Source: Trichobilharzia regenti (taxonomy: Eukaryota; Platyhelminthes; Trematoda; Strigeidida; Schistosomatidae). Taken from it: a DNA stretch of 64,000 nt. The stretch is from NCBI GenBank assembly GCA_944472135.2, contig OX235267.1, forward strand, positions 20,009,452 through 20,073,451, read 5' to 3'. The translations under genes and the position numbers were made by a program. Position 1 is the stretch's first letter. Each line of letters starts with the position of its first letter. Positions 23,506 to 35,900 of the stretch are shown here, piece after piece. Under the pieces are notes generated by a model. That model made no database searches and had not been told where the DNA came from. It saw only the letters and a list, made by a program, of their open reading frames with translations.

Positions 23506-23507
23506 CT
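23506..23507 (-). promoter_or_regulatory. Candidate splice acceptor 7 nt before the SRRT start codon
   Basis: On the minus strand a T-rich tract ending CTTTTCAG stands seven bases before the start ATG. A 5'UTR intron or spliced-leader trans-splicing, which is common in schistosomes, would use this AG. It fits the pattern, but the sequence cannot tell which of the two applies, or whether it is used at all. Confidence 0.4.
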
Positions 23508-25870
23508 GAAAAGTAGATAAAAAAACTATATAGAGCAACCAATAAGGCCTCCCTAAAATTTACCAATTAGTATAGCCCGATTTTCATTAATTAGAATCAA
23601 ACGCATGGACAAGTTAACTCACCAAATAAGATGCAGGTGCATACTGCAATTGTGCGATGCATATTTATGATTACAGAGGTGAACTATTTAAAAACGACGT
23701 TGTAATGAATAACGTAATGTATAACTTGGAACTCGGTAGTCAAACATAATTCCACTCGTGTCCTGATACTCTAAACATACCTTTAGAGGGGCAGCCCTCT
23801 GGTTGTTTATATGGACATCACTAGTTGTTTCAAACAAAACCCAGCAGCAAATAAACTTATGCCAACTAGATCAGCAAAATCTTGAAAAAATTACTTTTCT
23901 TGCCTTGAAAACTTCAAAATATACAGATTCATAAGCTTTTGTGTTTGAGATTCTACAATCAGACTTTTCAGTAACTTATCCTTGTGTGAAATTCACTTCT
24001 TGATAGTCGCTGGTTGTCCTTTCGGACTGGCTCCAGATTTTTGGTGGAGATTTTTTGCTTTATTTAACGCACAGACAGAAATACCTAAACTCTATTTTCT
24101 AAGTAATGTCTGTTTTTTAACAAAACAGTGACGCTTCTGAGATTTACGAATTTCGCCGAAGACACCGCGAAGGAAGGAAGGAAACAAAGAGGAAGAGTAT
24201 GCAGAACAAGTATGACGGATCTGACATGGAACAGATAAGAGGGGAAACACAATCAAACAAGATGAGGGATTAATAGACAGGCAAAAAGCGAGAGAACAAA
24301 TATATGCGTAGATAAAAATGTGGGATATTCGTAGTACCAGTTCAGTTCTAGTAGATACGCTCAAGCCCTTCCCCCTATCAGATTGTCCTTAAATTCTCCT
24401 GAGATAAACAGCATACAGAGAGGAGCCCGTTTCATCTGATAGCAAATTCCGAAATTGGTAAACAATTATGAGGAAGAGGTTATGCTGCGTTTTATTGCCA
24501 CCCTTTGCCGGGAAACCCTGTTGAGGCCACAAGGAGTGACAGCATGATGTGAATTACGTACCATCTAGTATGCCCAGTCGGGAAATTGCAGTACCATCTA
24601 TCAGAGTTAATCAAAATAATGGTGACGTGTTATCGGTTACTTCAGCAAATGCAGTTGGAAATTTCTCGCTTTATTTTTTTACGGATAGACATTTGCAGAT
24701 ATTCGTCATTGTTAACTGCTAGCCCGATTTGCGTGGCTCATTTCTAAAGACTGTTAAGGTCTTTTTCAGTCCTCTGGTTGAGTAGCAATGGATGCAGTCT
24801 GTCACCTGGGAGAAAATTTCTCCTTACAAGTCTTTTTGTGTGAATTCTGCTCGTGAGCATGTCAAAACTATTAGGCCAACAACAAACATTGTTAAGGGTA
24901 ACAGGTAAAAATTTGCAGGCAAAAGAATGTTTAAGAGACACCCACAGAAAATATTTGGCTCTAAATTTCTGTCGAGTGCTATAGTTTCTGAGACAATTCT
25001 TGGTCTAAACTGTCGGTATCTATGTAAAATTAACCCTCAGTAAGCACACAGTTTTTCTAAATAACGTATCTGTTTCACTACACTATTTTGTCATTGCTGC
25101 TGTCTGACCAGCTTGTTCTTCAGTTTTCTTTGGGATTTGTATAACCTATAGTTTGTAGAAGGTCAGTCTCAAACCTTTTCCAGGACACAAGTAGCAGAAG
25201 ATAACAGGCCGAAGGAATTTAGAAATTCAAATATTCTTCTTGTATCGTGCCGTAGGGTTCCAAAGAGAATTTCAAGGTAATGAAATCTTGTTTCTCATTC
25301 ATGGCTTGACTAACCTGGAAATCCGCCCAAGAAATGTTAACTGATAACTTCCTTTGGATTTCTCGCCTTGTCAGCGTGGTGTCTTCAACAGCACTGTCTT
25401 TGTTGTGTTCACTTTAAGTGCCGTCTTCTCTACCTCCTCTGTTGACTTGCTGGTTTTCGCTCATTTATTTTAGGGACGTAAGTCTCCTAGCTTCTTTTTT
25501 CCCTTTCGGCTTTTGTCCCTTCTCACTATCCCTCAAGTTGACTGCATGGCCCGACCTAAATTAGGGGTATAATCAGTGATAATAGGCAAACATCCATGTC
25601 TTCCTCAAGGCTTTGGTGCAAAGGTTGCAGTGGAGTCTAGACCGTAAAATGACTTTACATGCGAATTCGTCGCACATTCTTGCGGCGCTCCCTAGCGAAG
25701 AGGTAGTCACTAGGTTACTTCACAGGTAAAACCGTGGAGGGTCTTTTCAAAGTCTACGTGGTTGAGATAAAGGGTTTAATTTCATCTTAGGCCTGCCTAG
25801 ACGTTAATATATGTTTTCATAATTTGGTTTACGCATGGCTTGTTTTAGAACCTACCGTCCAACAAATATG
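23508..25870. other. Intergenic sequence upstream of SRRT
   Basis: This 2.4-kb stretch should contain the SRRT promoter and any 5' noncoding exon. I see no TATA box or other element I can defend, and no credible coding region. Short open frames here show no recognisable similarity. Confidence 0.5.
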
Positions 25871-25995
25871 TAGAAGAAAATGAAGGTGGATAAGGCGCAC
25901 ACTGAGGAAACCGTTGAACAACACCACACGCCGTGACCTCGAGTGGAACGCGGTTGGGAAACGACGAGCTTGTCGTCCTAGAGTGACATAGGACA
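25871..25995 (+). mobile_element. Fragment of RTE-like RT C-terminal tail
   Basis: The plus frame reads RWIRRTLRKPLNNTTRRDLE, then WNAVGKRRACRPRVT and a stop. This corresponds to the W-IGHTLRKP..NITRQALGWNPQGKRKVGRP tail of the RTE-like family also present in decayed form at 49940-51640. It is only about 40 codons of a dead copy. Confidence 0.65.
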
Positions 25996-27042
25996 GATAG
26001 ATAAAGGACGAGGTGAGAGATTTTGTGCAATCGTTTATCCTGAATCCTGCCTGCTCCAGGCCAAGTCTTCCATCCAGTTTATCAGGCGTTTCAGGCCGAT
26101 GGGCTTGATATTTCCCTTGTGCTTATTAGAGCATGATATCACTCTAGTTTTCCGATTAGCGCAATAGACCGATCTATGATGGTCTGACAAGGCAGTGTAA
26201 ATTTCTCTCAAACGACGGTTTGCTTTCTTTATTCATACTTCTTCCTCCGTAAAGATGTAGGTGAGACCTCATGGGCAGTTCTGAGTCGGCCAGTGGAACT
26301 TTTAAAGGTTGGTACTCAGTGGCCGAATTAAGAGTCCTAGGAAACGATCTGTGCAGCATTTCATCTGACTGTTCCCGTCGAGATTTTCGGTTGATATCTT
26401 CATAGAGAGCAGCTTGAACTTAAGCATAATGTCCGTAAATTTCTCGCACATGTAACCGATTATATCTCAATTGAAACAATGTCACAAATTACTCTTTTAT
26501 ATCTTCACTACTATGATCAAGACAATGTATATAAACCTACGTTTATTGCTAGTCTCTGCACCACTTCATCTGTCGCGTGTCAATGTTCGTGAACATAAAA
26601 TAGTTCGTTTGTTCTGACTGGTATCCATTGGTGGTTGACAAGAAGGCTGTCATTGCTAATTCATTTATTGGTTGGTAAAAGATTGGAGAAATACGATCAG
26701 AGGTTTTCTTGTATATTATATTAACATCTATTTACAGAATTTGGCACTGATTAACCACTGTAAATCTATTTCGTTACCCCATGAAGGGGAGATGATGTTG
26801 TCCAACCGTCTCCTGTTGTCGCGTGTGGGTAACATTGCATAGTGTTCTGAATATTAAGCTTATCTTCTGAAATCAGCGATAGGTCTGGGATCTCAGAGAT
26901 CTGGATATTTGACAGTTTCTGATCTTTTCCTCTGGTACTTCTTGATTGGCCTCCTTCAGAAGTTGTTCTTCCTCCTTGAGTGAATTTAGTTGCTGGTCCC
27001 ATGCGTCTTTAGACAAGCGTTGTTGGAACTTACGTTTGGTTC
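25996..27042. other. Unassigned sequence before the LTR array
   Basis: No gene is recognised. The sequence leads into the degenerate gag copy at 27043 with no LTR that I can see on its left side. Confidence 0.45.
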
Positions 27043-27818
27043 TGGTAACGTTCAGTAATGCCTGGGCCAAGGAAAAGATATGGTAGTGTGGAAGTAGGCA
27101 AAATAGGAGATGATGATATGCCTAATGTTTGTAATAAGTTGTTTGAAGTCACAGTTGAGAAGGTTGATAGCATGTAGCGTTAACTAAGGAGAGTAGACGC
27201 TTTAAGGTGCCTAGGTTTGAGCCTCAGTGTTTCGATGGAAACCCAACAGATTATCCTCGTTTTGTGAAAGAAATTGAAATGATGATGAGTGGTTACAGAC
27301 TTAATGATGATATGAAGTTGATGTACTTATTCAGATATTGCATTGCGTCAACAGGAGTCCAGTGGTGTGAATCCAAGCCTCCAAATGAAGGATACACCTA
27401 AGCTACGAGGATATTACGTCAAATGTTAGGGAGGCCATTTATGATATACAATCGTCTATATGAGACAGTTAAAGGTAATAGGACGCGGTTAAACGATAAT
27501 TTCGAGGAATTAACCGAGTTTTCGGATAGTTTTATGGTGTATAGAGGTGCCCCCGCTTCCCTGAATTGTATGAATGAATTGAAATCGAATTCTGCTACTG
27601 AGAGATTACCCGTTTGCTCATGAAAAAAGTTCGTAGAAATCAGCTACGGTTTAGAGGATGATGGTTTACAGACAGGGTTCAATGATATTTTGAGGTTGCT
27701 GAAAGCAGTGCCAACGAAGCAGTGAGCAAGTTTGCCAGTATATTGCACCCCACCATTGAAATTGGGAAGTCAGAGGGCGAATCGCAATCATCTGTGACAA
27801 AGGGCTGTCAGAAAGGTT
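27043..27818 (+). pseudogene. BEL/Pao-type gag-like ORF, copy a (degenerate)
   Basis: Opens ATGCCTGGGCCAAGG, like copy c. It then loses frame several times but still shows PRFEPQCFDGNPTDYPRFVK, DDMKLMYLFRYC and ILRQMLGRPFMI. Stops and indels interrupt every domain. It is cut off abruptly at 27818, where LTR L1 begins, so a recombination or insertion joined the two. It has no coding potential. Confidence 0.8.
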
Positions 27819-28104
27819 GTCAATGTAGTTGAAGATTGAACGATCGATTCATGGTTGTTTGCTCAAACCCAACTCCTCCATATTTTTCGCGGGAGTCATC
27901 AATACTGCGGTCATCGTCTCATCACTCACTGTTCGTTGAAGGAAAAAACTATCGGAAGTATTATCGTCCAAGAATAAATGATTCTCGAGTCACCATTCTG
28001 TGTTCTGTATTTTCGCGTTGGTTATTGCACATTGTTGCTGAAGTTCTCCTAAGGACAGCGTGAGGTCCAGTGTATTAAGACCTGAACACCGACGGTTTCT
28101 GACA
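27819..28104 (+). repeat. LTR copy L1 (internally shortened)
   Basis: Starts TGTCAATGTAGTTGAAGATTG and ends CTGACA, with the TGTCA...TGACA inverted ends seen in the other copies. Central landmarks TTTTCGCG and TCATCGTCTCAT are shared with L2-L6. It is about 70 bp shorter than the others and is 5' to gag copy b. Confidence 0.75.
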
Positions 28105-28297
28105 GTTTCTGATAGTTCTCCGGGAATTATTCGTCTTATTTGTTGTCAATTCGTCTTTCCTCGCGTCTGCCCGTCTTCTCTGGACAAGTGTTATTTGGAA
28201 TTTTTCTGGATCGTTTGGTCAAGTTCAATAGTGCCTGGGTCAAAGAAAGGACAAAGCGTTTTGGAAGCAGACAGGAAAGTCTGTTATATGTGATGAT

Positions 28298-29647
28298 ATG
28301 TGTGATGCTATGCATCATAAGATTGATTTCCATGTTTCGCCGTCTAGGGATAATAGAAATTTTAAAATTCCTAAATTTGAGCCTCGATGTTTCAACGTAA
28401 ACCCAGCTGACCATCCACAGTTTGTAAAGGAGTTTGAAGTCATGTTGAGTGTGTTTGCTAGAAATGAAGAAGTGAAGCTAATGTATTTGTTAAGGTACTG
28501 TATTGGTGCTGCTGCAAGAGCCATATATTGCTGCCAGTTCATGTACCCAAACGAAGCATATACAGAGGCAATGAGGATAATACGTCAAACGTTTGGAAGG
28601 TCATTTATGATATCCCGTAGCAATTTTGAGACTGTTGAAGGTAATGGAGCGCAGCTAACAACCAAACCCGAGGAACTACCAGAGTTCTTCGATAATTTAA
28701 TGGTATACAGAAATACTATCGTTTTTCTTAACAATATGGATGAGTTGAACTCAAGTTCGGTGATTGACACAGTCGTCAAGAAATTACCGGTTTGTCTACA
28801 AAGGAAGCTCATAAAGGTTAGTTCCCGGCTAAAGGAAGATGGTTTGGAGCCTGGATTCGATGATATTTTGAAACTGATGAAAGAGCGGCAATCAAAATAT
28901 GAGCAAGTTTGCCAGTATATTGCATCCTACCTTTGGAATAGAGAAATCAGAGAGCGAAATTCAATAATTTATGGAAACGTTTCTCAGAGAAGTGGATATC
29001 GAGAAAACTGTATGGTGTCTAATAATCCATATAAACTTAGTGAGTGTAACAGCTTTCGTGGGACGTCCCCAGGAGATAGGTTACAAGCTGCAAGACAAAC
29101 ACGGCGGTGTTTCGTCCGTTCGCAAGAAGAGAACACAAAGGTGAACTGTGAAGCAGTGAGCAAGTTTAGTGGTAAGCTAGATGTGAAGTCAGTGCCATCA
29201 AGGTCTGATTCCGAATGGCGTGACGATAACGGTGCGGTGAAGAAGCCTGTAGTTGCAACTGGTAAGCCACTGTTGAATAGAGTGTTACAGGCGACACCGC
29301 AGTTTGTGCAGGAGAAGAGAGTTTCAGAGTCCAGTTCTGACTCCACAAGTTTACAAGGTATTACTAGTCGGAGTAAAGGTATAAAACCTTTAAGAAATTA
29401 TGAGGAAGAAACCAAAATGTCTACTTCTGTTATTAAACAGTTTGAAAATGAAGTCGACCAGATAGACGACGGTAAAGTGAATATTTCAGACGATGATCAT
29501 GACAGTGCACTTCTGTCTGTGGCTGATCATAATGAGATGAGCGGAATGCATACTACTACTGCTGAGTTGAACAAAGGTTCTGCACAACTTGAAGGTGAAG
29601 TAGAATTAAAGGCAGATGCGGTTGCAGAAGGTAAGGATACTCGTTAG
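28298..29647 (+). pseudogene. BEL/Pao-type gag-like ORF, copy b (start lost, premature stop)
   Basis: The copy c start ATG CCT GGG appears here as GTG, so the open frame begins at an internal Met (449 aa). It contains KFEPRCFNVNPADHPQFVK, EEVKLMYLLRYC and IRQTFGRSFMI. These match the BEL/Pao gag domain pattern (F-x-G-D/N-P-x-x-(W/Y)-x-x-F ... L.YL ... L...FG.P), known as DUF1759. It stops at 29647 with TAG where copy c reads on, and the same frame resumes to about 30118. It is inactive. Confidence 0.8.
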
Positions 29648-30223
29648 ACCGTCAGTGTAATTGATCAGCGTGTAGCCCACCTATCATCAGATGATAGTGC
29701 TAAACTGGAGGTAATCATAAAAGATGGCAGTGGTGGTAATCCTACAGTTATAAAACCTTCTAAAGGCCGAACAACAACAGCTTCTGATTCACCACTAAGT
29801 TCATCAACTTTTGTCACTCAGTCATCGTTGGTGTTGTCATCCACAATGACAGAGACGTCAATGACCTCAAGTGTCTTGTGTTGTAACTATGCTAGTATCG
29901 GTCCGTTTGAAAGGACGAAAGTCAATGGTCAGTTTAATGAGGATAAGTCAACTGTGTATTAGAGTGTAATTGCTAAACTGACTTGCACGAATAAAGGCAT
30001 TTCAACTTTCAAGTTACTATTTGAATGTTATTATCTTTGGTGTAAATTACTCTTTCCACAATTGGTTGGTCAGATACGTCGTGTGTTTGTTCGTCATCTA
30101 TATTCCTGGATACAATGAAATGGGCGTGTCACCATTCAGAGTTTAGGAGATAGATGATAGAAGGAAGTCAGCAAATGAACTCTGCGTCGATTTTCCAACC
30201 TAGGGCGTCAATCTGAGAAGGAA

Positions 30224-30250
30224 TGTAGGCGTAGTGCTCTAAGTCCTACA
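30224..30250 (+). repeat. Conserved 3'-region hairpin, copy 1
   Basis: Stem TGTAGG/CCTACA around a 15-nt loop related to CGTACTGCTGTAAGT (one arm of each loop end differs). It is part of a six-member set (see 30416, 36565, 36760, 36952 and 38152). Confidence 0.7.
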
Positions 30251-30415
30251 ATTCCCCTGAGGTAGTACATAGAAACGCAGTCCATCGTAAATGGTGTGAT
30301 TTTGTACATATGTTCATGTTGTATATAATGAATTTTTATAATCTCTCATCTATCTGTTGGTTAATTTCGTTTGTGTCCGTACGTCTTTTACTTGGATCGT
30401 TAACCTCAGAAGGGA

Positions 30416-30442
30416 TGTAGGCGTACTGGTGTAAGTCCTACA
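30416..30442 (+). repeat. Conserved 3'-region hairpin, copy 2
   Basis: TGTAGG and CCTACA enclose CGTACTGGTGTAAGT. Flanking GAAGGG pairs with TTTTTC through G-U pairs. It is about 190 bp after copy 1. Confidence 0.7.
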
Positions 30443-30495
30443 ATTTTTCAAGGGTAGCTCATCAAGGCAGAGTCCACAATATTTGACATATTGAT

Positions 30496-30855
30496 TGTCT
30501 ATGGAGTTGAAGATTGAACGATCAATTCTTGGTTGTTTGCTCAAAATCAACTTCCCCAATTTTCGCGGAGGCATCAATACGACAGTCATCGTCTCATCGG
30601 TCGCTGTTCAGAAAGAAGTCAGTAGCAAACCATCAGAAGTAATCTTATGATTTATTATTGTAATATATGTTTACAGACCTTAGTTCAAATATTGTTTTTA
30701 TGTGTTGGTGTAACAATAAAGTATTCTCAAGCGGCCAATCGGTGTTTTGGTTTTTTCGTCCGTTATAACTAAGCGTTTCTGAAAACTTCAAGGAAAAGCG
30801 TGGGCCCGAGCGTAGCGAGAGCTGGGCATTAACGGTTTATGAGACGTGGCTGACA
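30496..30855 (+). repeat. LTR copy L2, shared by gag elements b and c
   Basis: Starts TGTCTATGGAGTTGAAG and ends GTGGCTGACA (360 bp). It contains AATAAA at 30715-30720, a plausible polyadenylation signal, and a GAGCGTAGCGAGAGC fold-back near the 3' end. It serves as 3' LTR of element b and 5' LTR of element c, so the two share one LTR as in tandem arrays made by LTR-LTR recombination. Confidence 0.8.
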
Positions 30856-31000
30856 GTTTCTGATGGTAGAAACAGACTTTGGCGGATTCAAACAGTTGGT
30901 GAAAGTTTGGATAGTCACCGTTCATCTTTCCTGGTGCCGGTCAAGTCCTCTTTGAACAAGCAATATCTGGAACCTTTTTGGAATTGCGTCAAGTTCAACA

Positions 31001-32917
31001 ATGCCTGGGTCAAAGAAGGGACGGAGTGTCTTGTATGCAAACAGGAAAGTAAGTCATTGTGACTTGTCTGTTAATTGTAACGATGTGTCTGATGTTAAGC
31101 ATGATATGGTTGATGTTACTGTTTCGCCGTTCAGGGATAATAGGAACATCAAACTCCCTAAGTTTGAACCACGGTGTTTCGATGGAAACCCGGCTGATTA
31201 TATACAATTTGTAAAGGAGTTTGAGATCATGTTGAGTAGTTTTCTATTAAGTGATGAATTGAAGTTAATGTATTTGATGAGATATTGCACTGGAGATGCT
31301 GCAAGAGCTATACAGTGTTGTAATTTTATGAAGCCAAAAGAGGGCTACGATGAGGCTATGAGCATATTACGTCAAAGGTTTGGAAGACCTTCGATGATTG
31401 CAGGGAAATTATTCGAGGCTGTTAAGGGTAATGGTGGTCAATTACAGGATGACTCCCAGGCACTCACTGAGTTTTTAGATAATTTGCTAATTTACAAGAA
31501 TGGAATGATTTCGATGAATCGCATGAGTGACCTCAACTCGAGTTTTATACTAGAAGTAATAGCAAGACGTCTACCTACTCGACTGCAAAGGAAGTGGGTG
31601 AAGATGAGCTCCCGTATGGAGGATGAGGGTATCGAGCTAAAGTTTGATGATATCCTGAAACTGGTAAATACTAGTGTCAATCAATCTATGAGCAAGTTCG
31701 CCAGTATATTGAATCTCACCCCTAGAACAGAGCAGTCTGAGGGTAAAACGCCCTCATTGATGACGAATAAGCCTCAGAGAGGTGGATATCGAGAAGGCTC
31801 CATGATGTCTAGTAATGCATATAAACTTAGTGAGTGCAACAGGTTTCGTAGTACATCCTCAACAGATAAGTTACAAGATGCAAGACAAACACGGTTGTGT
31901 TTCACACGTTTGCAAGAAGTGCATACAAAGGTTAACTGTGAACCAGTGAGCAAGTTCAGTGATAAGCTAAATGTGAAATCCAGGCCTGACTCCGAATTGT
32001 GTGACGATAACGGTGCGGTGAAGAAGTCTGTAGTTGCAACTGGTAAGCCATTGTTGAATAGAGTGTCACAGAATAGAGTTATTGCTTCAGAGTCCAGTTC
32101 TGACTCCACAAGTTTACAAGGTATTACTAGTCAGAGTGAAGTTATAAAACCTTTTAGGATTTGCGAGGAGGAACCAAAATTGTCTACTTCTGTTATTAAA
32201 GAGTTTGAAAATGATGAAGTTGATGGTAAAGTGAATATTCGTGATAATGATCATGATACTTCACAGTTGTCTTTGGTTGATCATGATGAGATGAGGGATA
32301 TGCCTACTACTGCTAAGTTGAACAAAGGTTCTGTACAACTTGAACGTGAAGTAGAATTAAATGCAGATGCAGTTGCAGAAGGCATGCATACTTGTGAGAC
32401 CGTCAGTGTAAGAGATCAGCATGTAGTACACCTATCATCAGATGCTAGTGCTAAACCTGAGCTGATAGTAAAAGACAGCAGTGGTGGTGGTCTTGCAGGT
32501 AGACAACTTTCTGAAAGTCGAGCAACAACAGATTTTGATCCACCGCTAACTTCATCAACTGATATCAATCAGTCGTCGTTGGTGCTGTCATCCACAATGA
32601 AACAGACACCCTTCAACTCAAGTATCTTGTGCAACGACTATGCTAGTATCAGTTCGTTTGAAAGGACGAATATTAATGGTCAGTTTAGTGAGGATAAGCC
32701 AAGTGTAAACGAGAGAGTAATTGTTAAATTAACGTGCACGAATAAAGGCATTTCTAGTTTCAAGTTACTATTTGAATGCTATTATCTTTGGTGTAAATTA
32801 CTCTGTTTCTACACTTGGTTGATAATAATATATATTTCCTCCTGTTTATGCAGTAACATACCAATTGTACAGGCATGGATAAGTTATTATATAAATTACA
32901 CAAAATTTGATGTATAA
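31001..32917 (+). CDS. BEL/Pao-type gag-like protein, copy c, C-terminus replaced by LINE sequence
   Basis: An intact frame from ATG 31001 (638 aa). Residues about 45-165 hold the BEL/Pao gag-like domain: PKFEPRCFDGNPADYIQFVK, ELKLMYLMRYCTGDAARAIQ and ILRQRFGRPSMIAGKLFE. The remainder is Ser/Asp/Glu-rich and low complexity. I see no CCHC zinc knuckle, protease or RT. A hydrophobic stretch, FKLLFECYYLWCKLL, lies near the natural C-terminus. From about 32824 the frame enters the antisense 3' end of a CR1 LINE, so roughly the last 32 residues are foreign. It belongs to LTR element c (L2 to L3). Probable job: particle or RNA-binding protein of a retrotransposon. Expression is unknown. Confidence 0.75.
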   Translation: MPGSKKGRSVLYANRKVSHCDLSVNCNDVSDVKHDMVDVTVSPFRDNRNIKLPKFEPRCFDGNPADYIQFVKEFEIMLSSFLLSDELKLMYLMRYCTGDAARAIQCCNFMKPKEGYDEAMSILRQRFGRPSMIAGKLFEAVKGNGGQLQDDSQALTEFLDNLLIYKNGMISMNRMSDLNSSFILEVIARRLPTRLQRKWVKMSSRMEDEGIELKFDDILKLVNTSVNQSMSKFASILNLTPRTEQSEGKTPSLMTNKPQRGGYREGSMMSSNAYKLSECNRFRSTSSTDKLQDARQTRLCFTRLQEVHTKVNCEPVSKFSDKLNVKSRPDSELCDDNGAVKKSVVATGKPLLNRVSQNRVIASESSSDSTSLQGITSQSEVIKPFRICEEEPKLSTSVIKEFENDEVDGKVNIRDNDHDTSQLSLVDHDEMRDMPTTAKLNKGSVQLEREVELNADAVAEGMHTCETVSVRDQHVVHLSSDASAKPELIVKDSSGGGLAGRQLSESRATTDFDPPLTSSTDINQSSLVLSSTMKQTPFNSSILCNDYASISSFERTNINGQFSEDKPSVNERVIVKLTCTNKGISSFKLLFECYYLWCKLLCFYTWLIIIYISSCLCSNIPIVQAWISYYINYTKFDV

Positions 32918-35900
32918 TGGATTTACAGTTTGGTTGTTCTTTCTGACATCAAAGTCAGTCGGAACAGTCTGCTATAAAGTTTGTTTGTGTAGCACATAAA
33001 GAGATATAGAAATATTGTCTTCGCATTAACAAAAAACCCAGACATCAGATGAATGTAATACAAATATCTGGGAAAAATAAAGCTTGAAGTCAATTCTCCT
33101 ATATAACTTTGTTGTGAACAGCACCCTTGGCTTAAAGATTATTGATGTATTATGTTGAGATCAGTGATATATTTATTCCATTTTTTCAGTAGTCTTATCG
33201 TAGTTTTATAACAGGAAAGAAATTTGATCGTGGATACGAAAACTAGATAAGGTCATGTTGGGTTGTTTTACTGCATCAAATGGTGCCGAGGTCGATTCCA
33301 GAATTCTCCATTTGCTCCATTTGTGTCTGCATGGCGGACTGTATTCGTAAGTTGAGTAAAATGTTGAAAACCAGTTGCTTCTTCATTTCAGATCATGAAT
33401 ACTCATTTACAGCATGTTCGCCAGCGTCTTCAAATGGTAGAATTGGATCGTTCATGGAATTTGAGTGGTTATGAGATAGACGGTTTGGAATTAATCCTCA
33501 TTTCAGTTTAGATGCAGGGTTGTTCGACCTCGACCAGAAGATGAATAGGAGCAGCAAAATACCAGAAAGAGAAAGTATGTGAACATGAAAAGGACATTTA
33601 TATATTATGCATTTATAAATGTTTATCTTAATTATACTTAAGTAAACATTTTTCTATATTGTATTTGTTTTCACGTATTTATGCGAAGTCTTAGAGTTTA
33701 TTTAATGTCATAATGTGTATTAATGAGTCTGAGCGTTTTAGTGTTCTAATGACTGATGCGTTTTAGAAATAAGTAATGGGTTCTGGTAGGGATAGTCATT
33801 TGGACAAAACAGTTTATATAGCAAGCGTTTGAAGGTTACAATGAGGGATAGGTCCTATTTCTAAGGGTAAACTAATCCTGTATGTTCCGTACTATGTCTT
33901 TATGCATCCATGCTGCTAGTTTATTTATAGTTTAAAGATTGCTAAGGGTGTTGAAGTGCGTCTTTTAGGTGCTGTAGTAGATTAGTGCTTGATTCGTTCT
34001 AGGAGTAAATAGTTTATTAATATAATCAGTAGAGTGAAACAGTCTGTATAGAGAGCGTTTGAAGCTTGTAACCGAAGAGCAAGTTCTGACATCTAGGGGT
34101 AGGCTATTCCATATTTTAGAATACATGACTGTGAAGAAGTTTTCACGGAGTGTTGACTTAAAAGAATGAGTTGTCACTGTGGAAGTTTGGTTACGCAGAT
34201 CGTAAGAACCTTCCTGTGCGAATTGTATGTCCCTGTTACCTGAGAAAGATATTTTGTGAAGGACCTTAAAGAAGAATATTAGGTTTATAATAAGTCGCCT
34301 TGTCCAAAGTGGGTCGAGTTTTAGGATCATGCACCGTGAGATGTAGTCTTTCTTACAATCGTAGCCAAGCAGTTTTGAGGTAAAATATCGTTGGATACTT
34401 TCCATCCTTAGCTTGTCGCGTGTGCGAGTGCTGCTTATAATAAATGGACAGTATTCTAGTAGTGGTCTGACACATGTTTTGTACAGAATTAGCTTGGCTT
34501 CATTGTCGTGAAAGTTCCTGAGTATGCATCCTAAGAGCATCCTCGATTTTCTAGTCTGTGATGCTACTTGCTCAGAGAATGTCAAGTCACTAGAGTACCT
34601 CAAGCCTAGGTCAACGACACTTCGGAGTCTTGTTAGGTTAGCAGATTGGAGCGTTAATTTCAGGTCAATTGAGGGTGCACCGAAGCAGATCCAGCCACAT
34701 TTGTTCAGATTAAATTGGAGATTCCATAGGGACGACCAAGCAGCCATTTTATCTAATTCCTTCTGTACTACATTCTCGAAGTTCCCTAAGTCATCACGTT
34801 GGAATGTATAAGCTACTTTTAGGTCATCTGCAAAGATGAATGGTTTCCCGTGCGTGAAGCAAGCGCATATGTCATTGATGTATAGTGTAAATAGGAGGGG
34901 TCCAATGACACTACCTTGTACTACACCAGAAGTGATAGGGCTAGGTTTGGAGGTTGCAGACCCGAGTTTAACTATTTGGGACCTATTGTTAAGGAATGAT
35001 TTAAGCCATCCTAATAATGGGTCACGTATTCCTAAGGAGTTCAGTTTATTTGTTAGCAGTAAATGGTCAACACGGTCAAATGCCTTAGAAATGTCAAAGT
35101 AGATGACAAGTACTAGTTGCCGTCTGTCACGACTGCTGGTTACAAAATTGAAGAAGTCTAGGTGACATGTTAAACATGATCTGGATTTCAGGAATCCATG
35201 TTGGTTCGGACTTATGATGTTGCAGCTAAGCATATGTTTGATTAAGTTATCTTTGACTAGTCTCTCCATGATTCTAGATGCTATAGGTGTGATATTGATT
35301 GGCCGGTAGTTACTGACTTCAGTTTTCGAGCCAGATTTGTGTTTAGGCATAATGAATGTAGTCTTCCATATGTCAGGGTAAGTTTGGGTTTCTAGGGACA
35401 TTGTGAATATTTTAAGCAGCAGTAGAGGAATGTCAGGGCCACCATATTTATAGAAGTAAGATGATATACCGTCGGTACCGAAACCTTTTGAACTTTTGAG
35501 GGTTCTTATAGTTTGGTTAATATCAGCGTAAGTGAATTGAACAGTGCTAATTTGGTTTGGTGTGAGTGGAGATGGAGTTTGTGCCATTTTAGTAATAGGG
35601 TGTATATCGAGTAGCTGGACTGAGGGCTTAAGGTAGTTACCTGCAAACGTTTTGTTGAATAGTTCACATATGTCTGCAGAGTTAGTGCATAGCCTGCCTT
35701 TGTCTATGAGGAGAGAAATGCTGTGATTTTTGCGATTCATTCGCTTCCTTAAGATTTCTGTGAGTGCATACACTCTAGCAGGACTGGCTACTGCGATGCG
35801 TTCTTCCTTTCTCATACGGAAATCTTGAGCTTGTGTGATGGAGCTAAGGGTGTTAAGTATTAGACCTAGAGTGCCAAAGTCGTGGTGTTTGAAGTAACTT

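Larger units (their letters stand above)
28105..30495 (+). mobile_element. Internal region of LTR element b (gag-only)
   Basis: Lies between L1 and L2. It holds gag copy b and then about 430 bp of 3' noncoding sequence with two conserved hairpins (30218-30256 and 30410-30448). There is no protease, RT, RNase H or integrase sequence. It also lacks the extra 3' segment seen at 36860-37690, so it is an internal-deletion derivative. Confidence 0.75.

Noticed and set aside
24092..24364. Minus-strand 90-aa frame upstream of SRRT as a gene
   Set aside because: No conserved motif, no splice or start context, and composition like random AT-rich DNA.
33280..33474. Plus-strand ORF starting MVPRSIPEFSIC, also at 47508 and 58512, looked like a conserved small gene
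   Set aside because: All three lie antisense in the CR1 3'UTR and their similarity is explained by copies of that UTR; one has a 12-base insertion and the ends differ.
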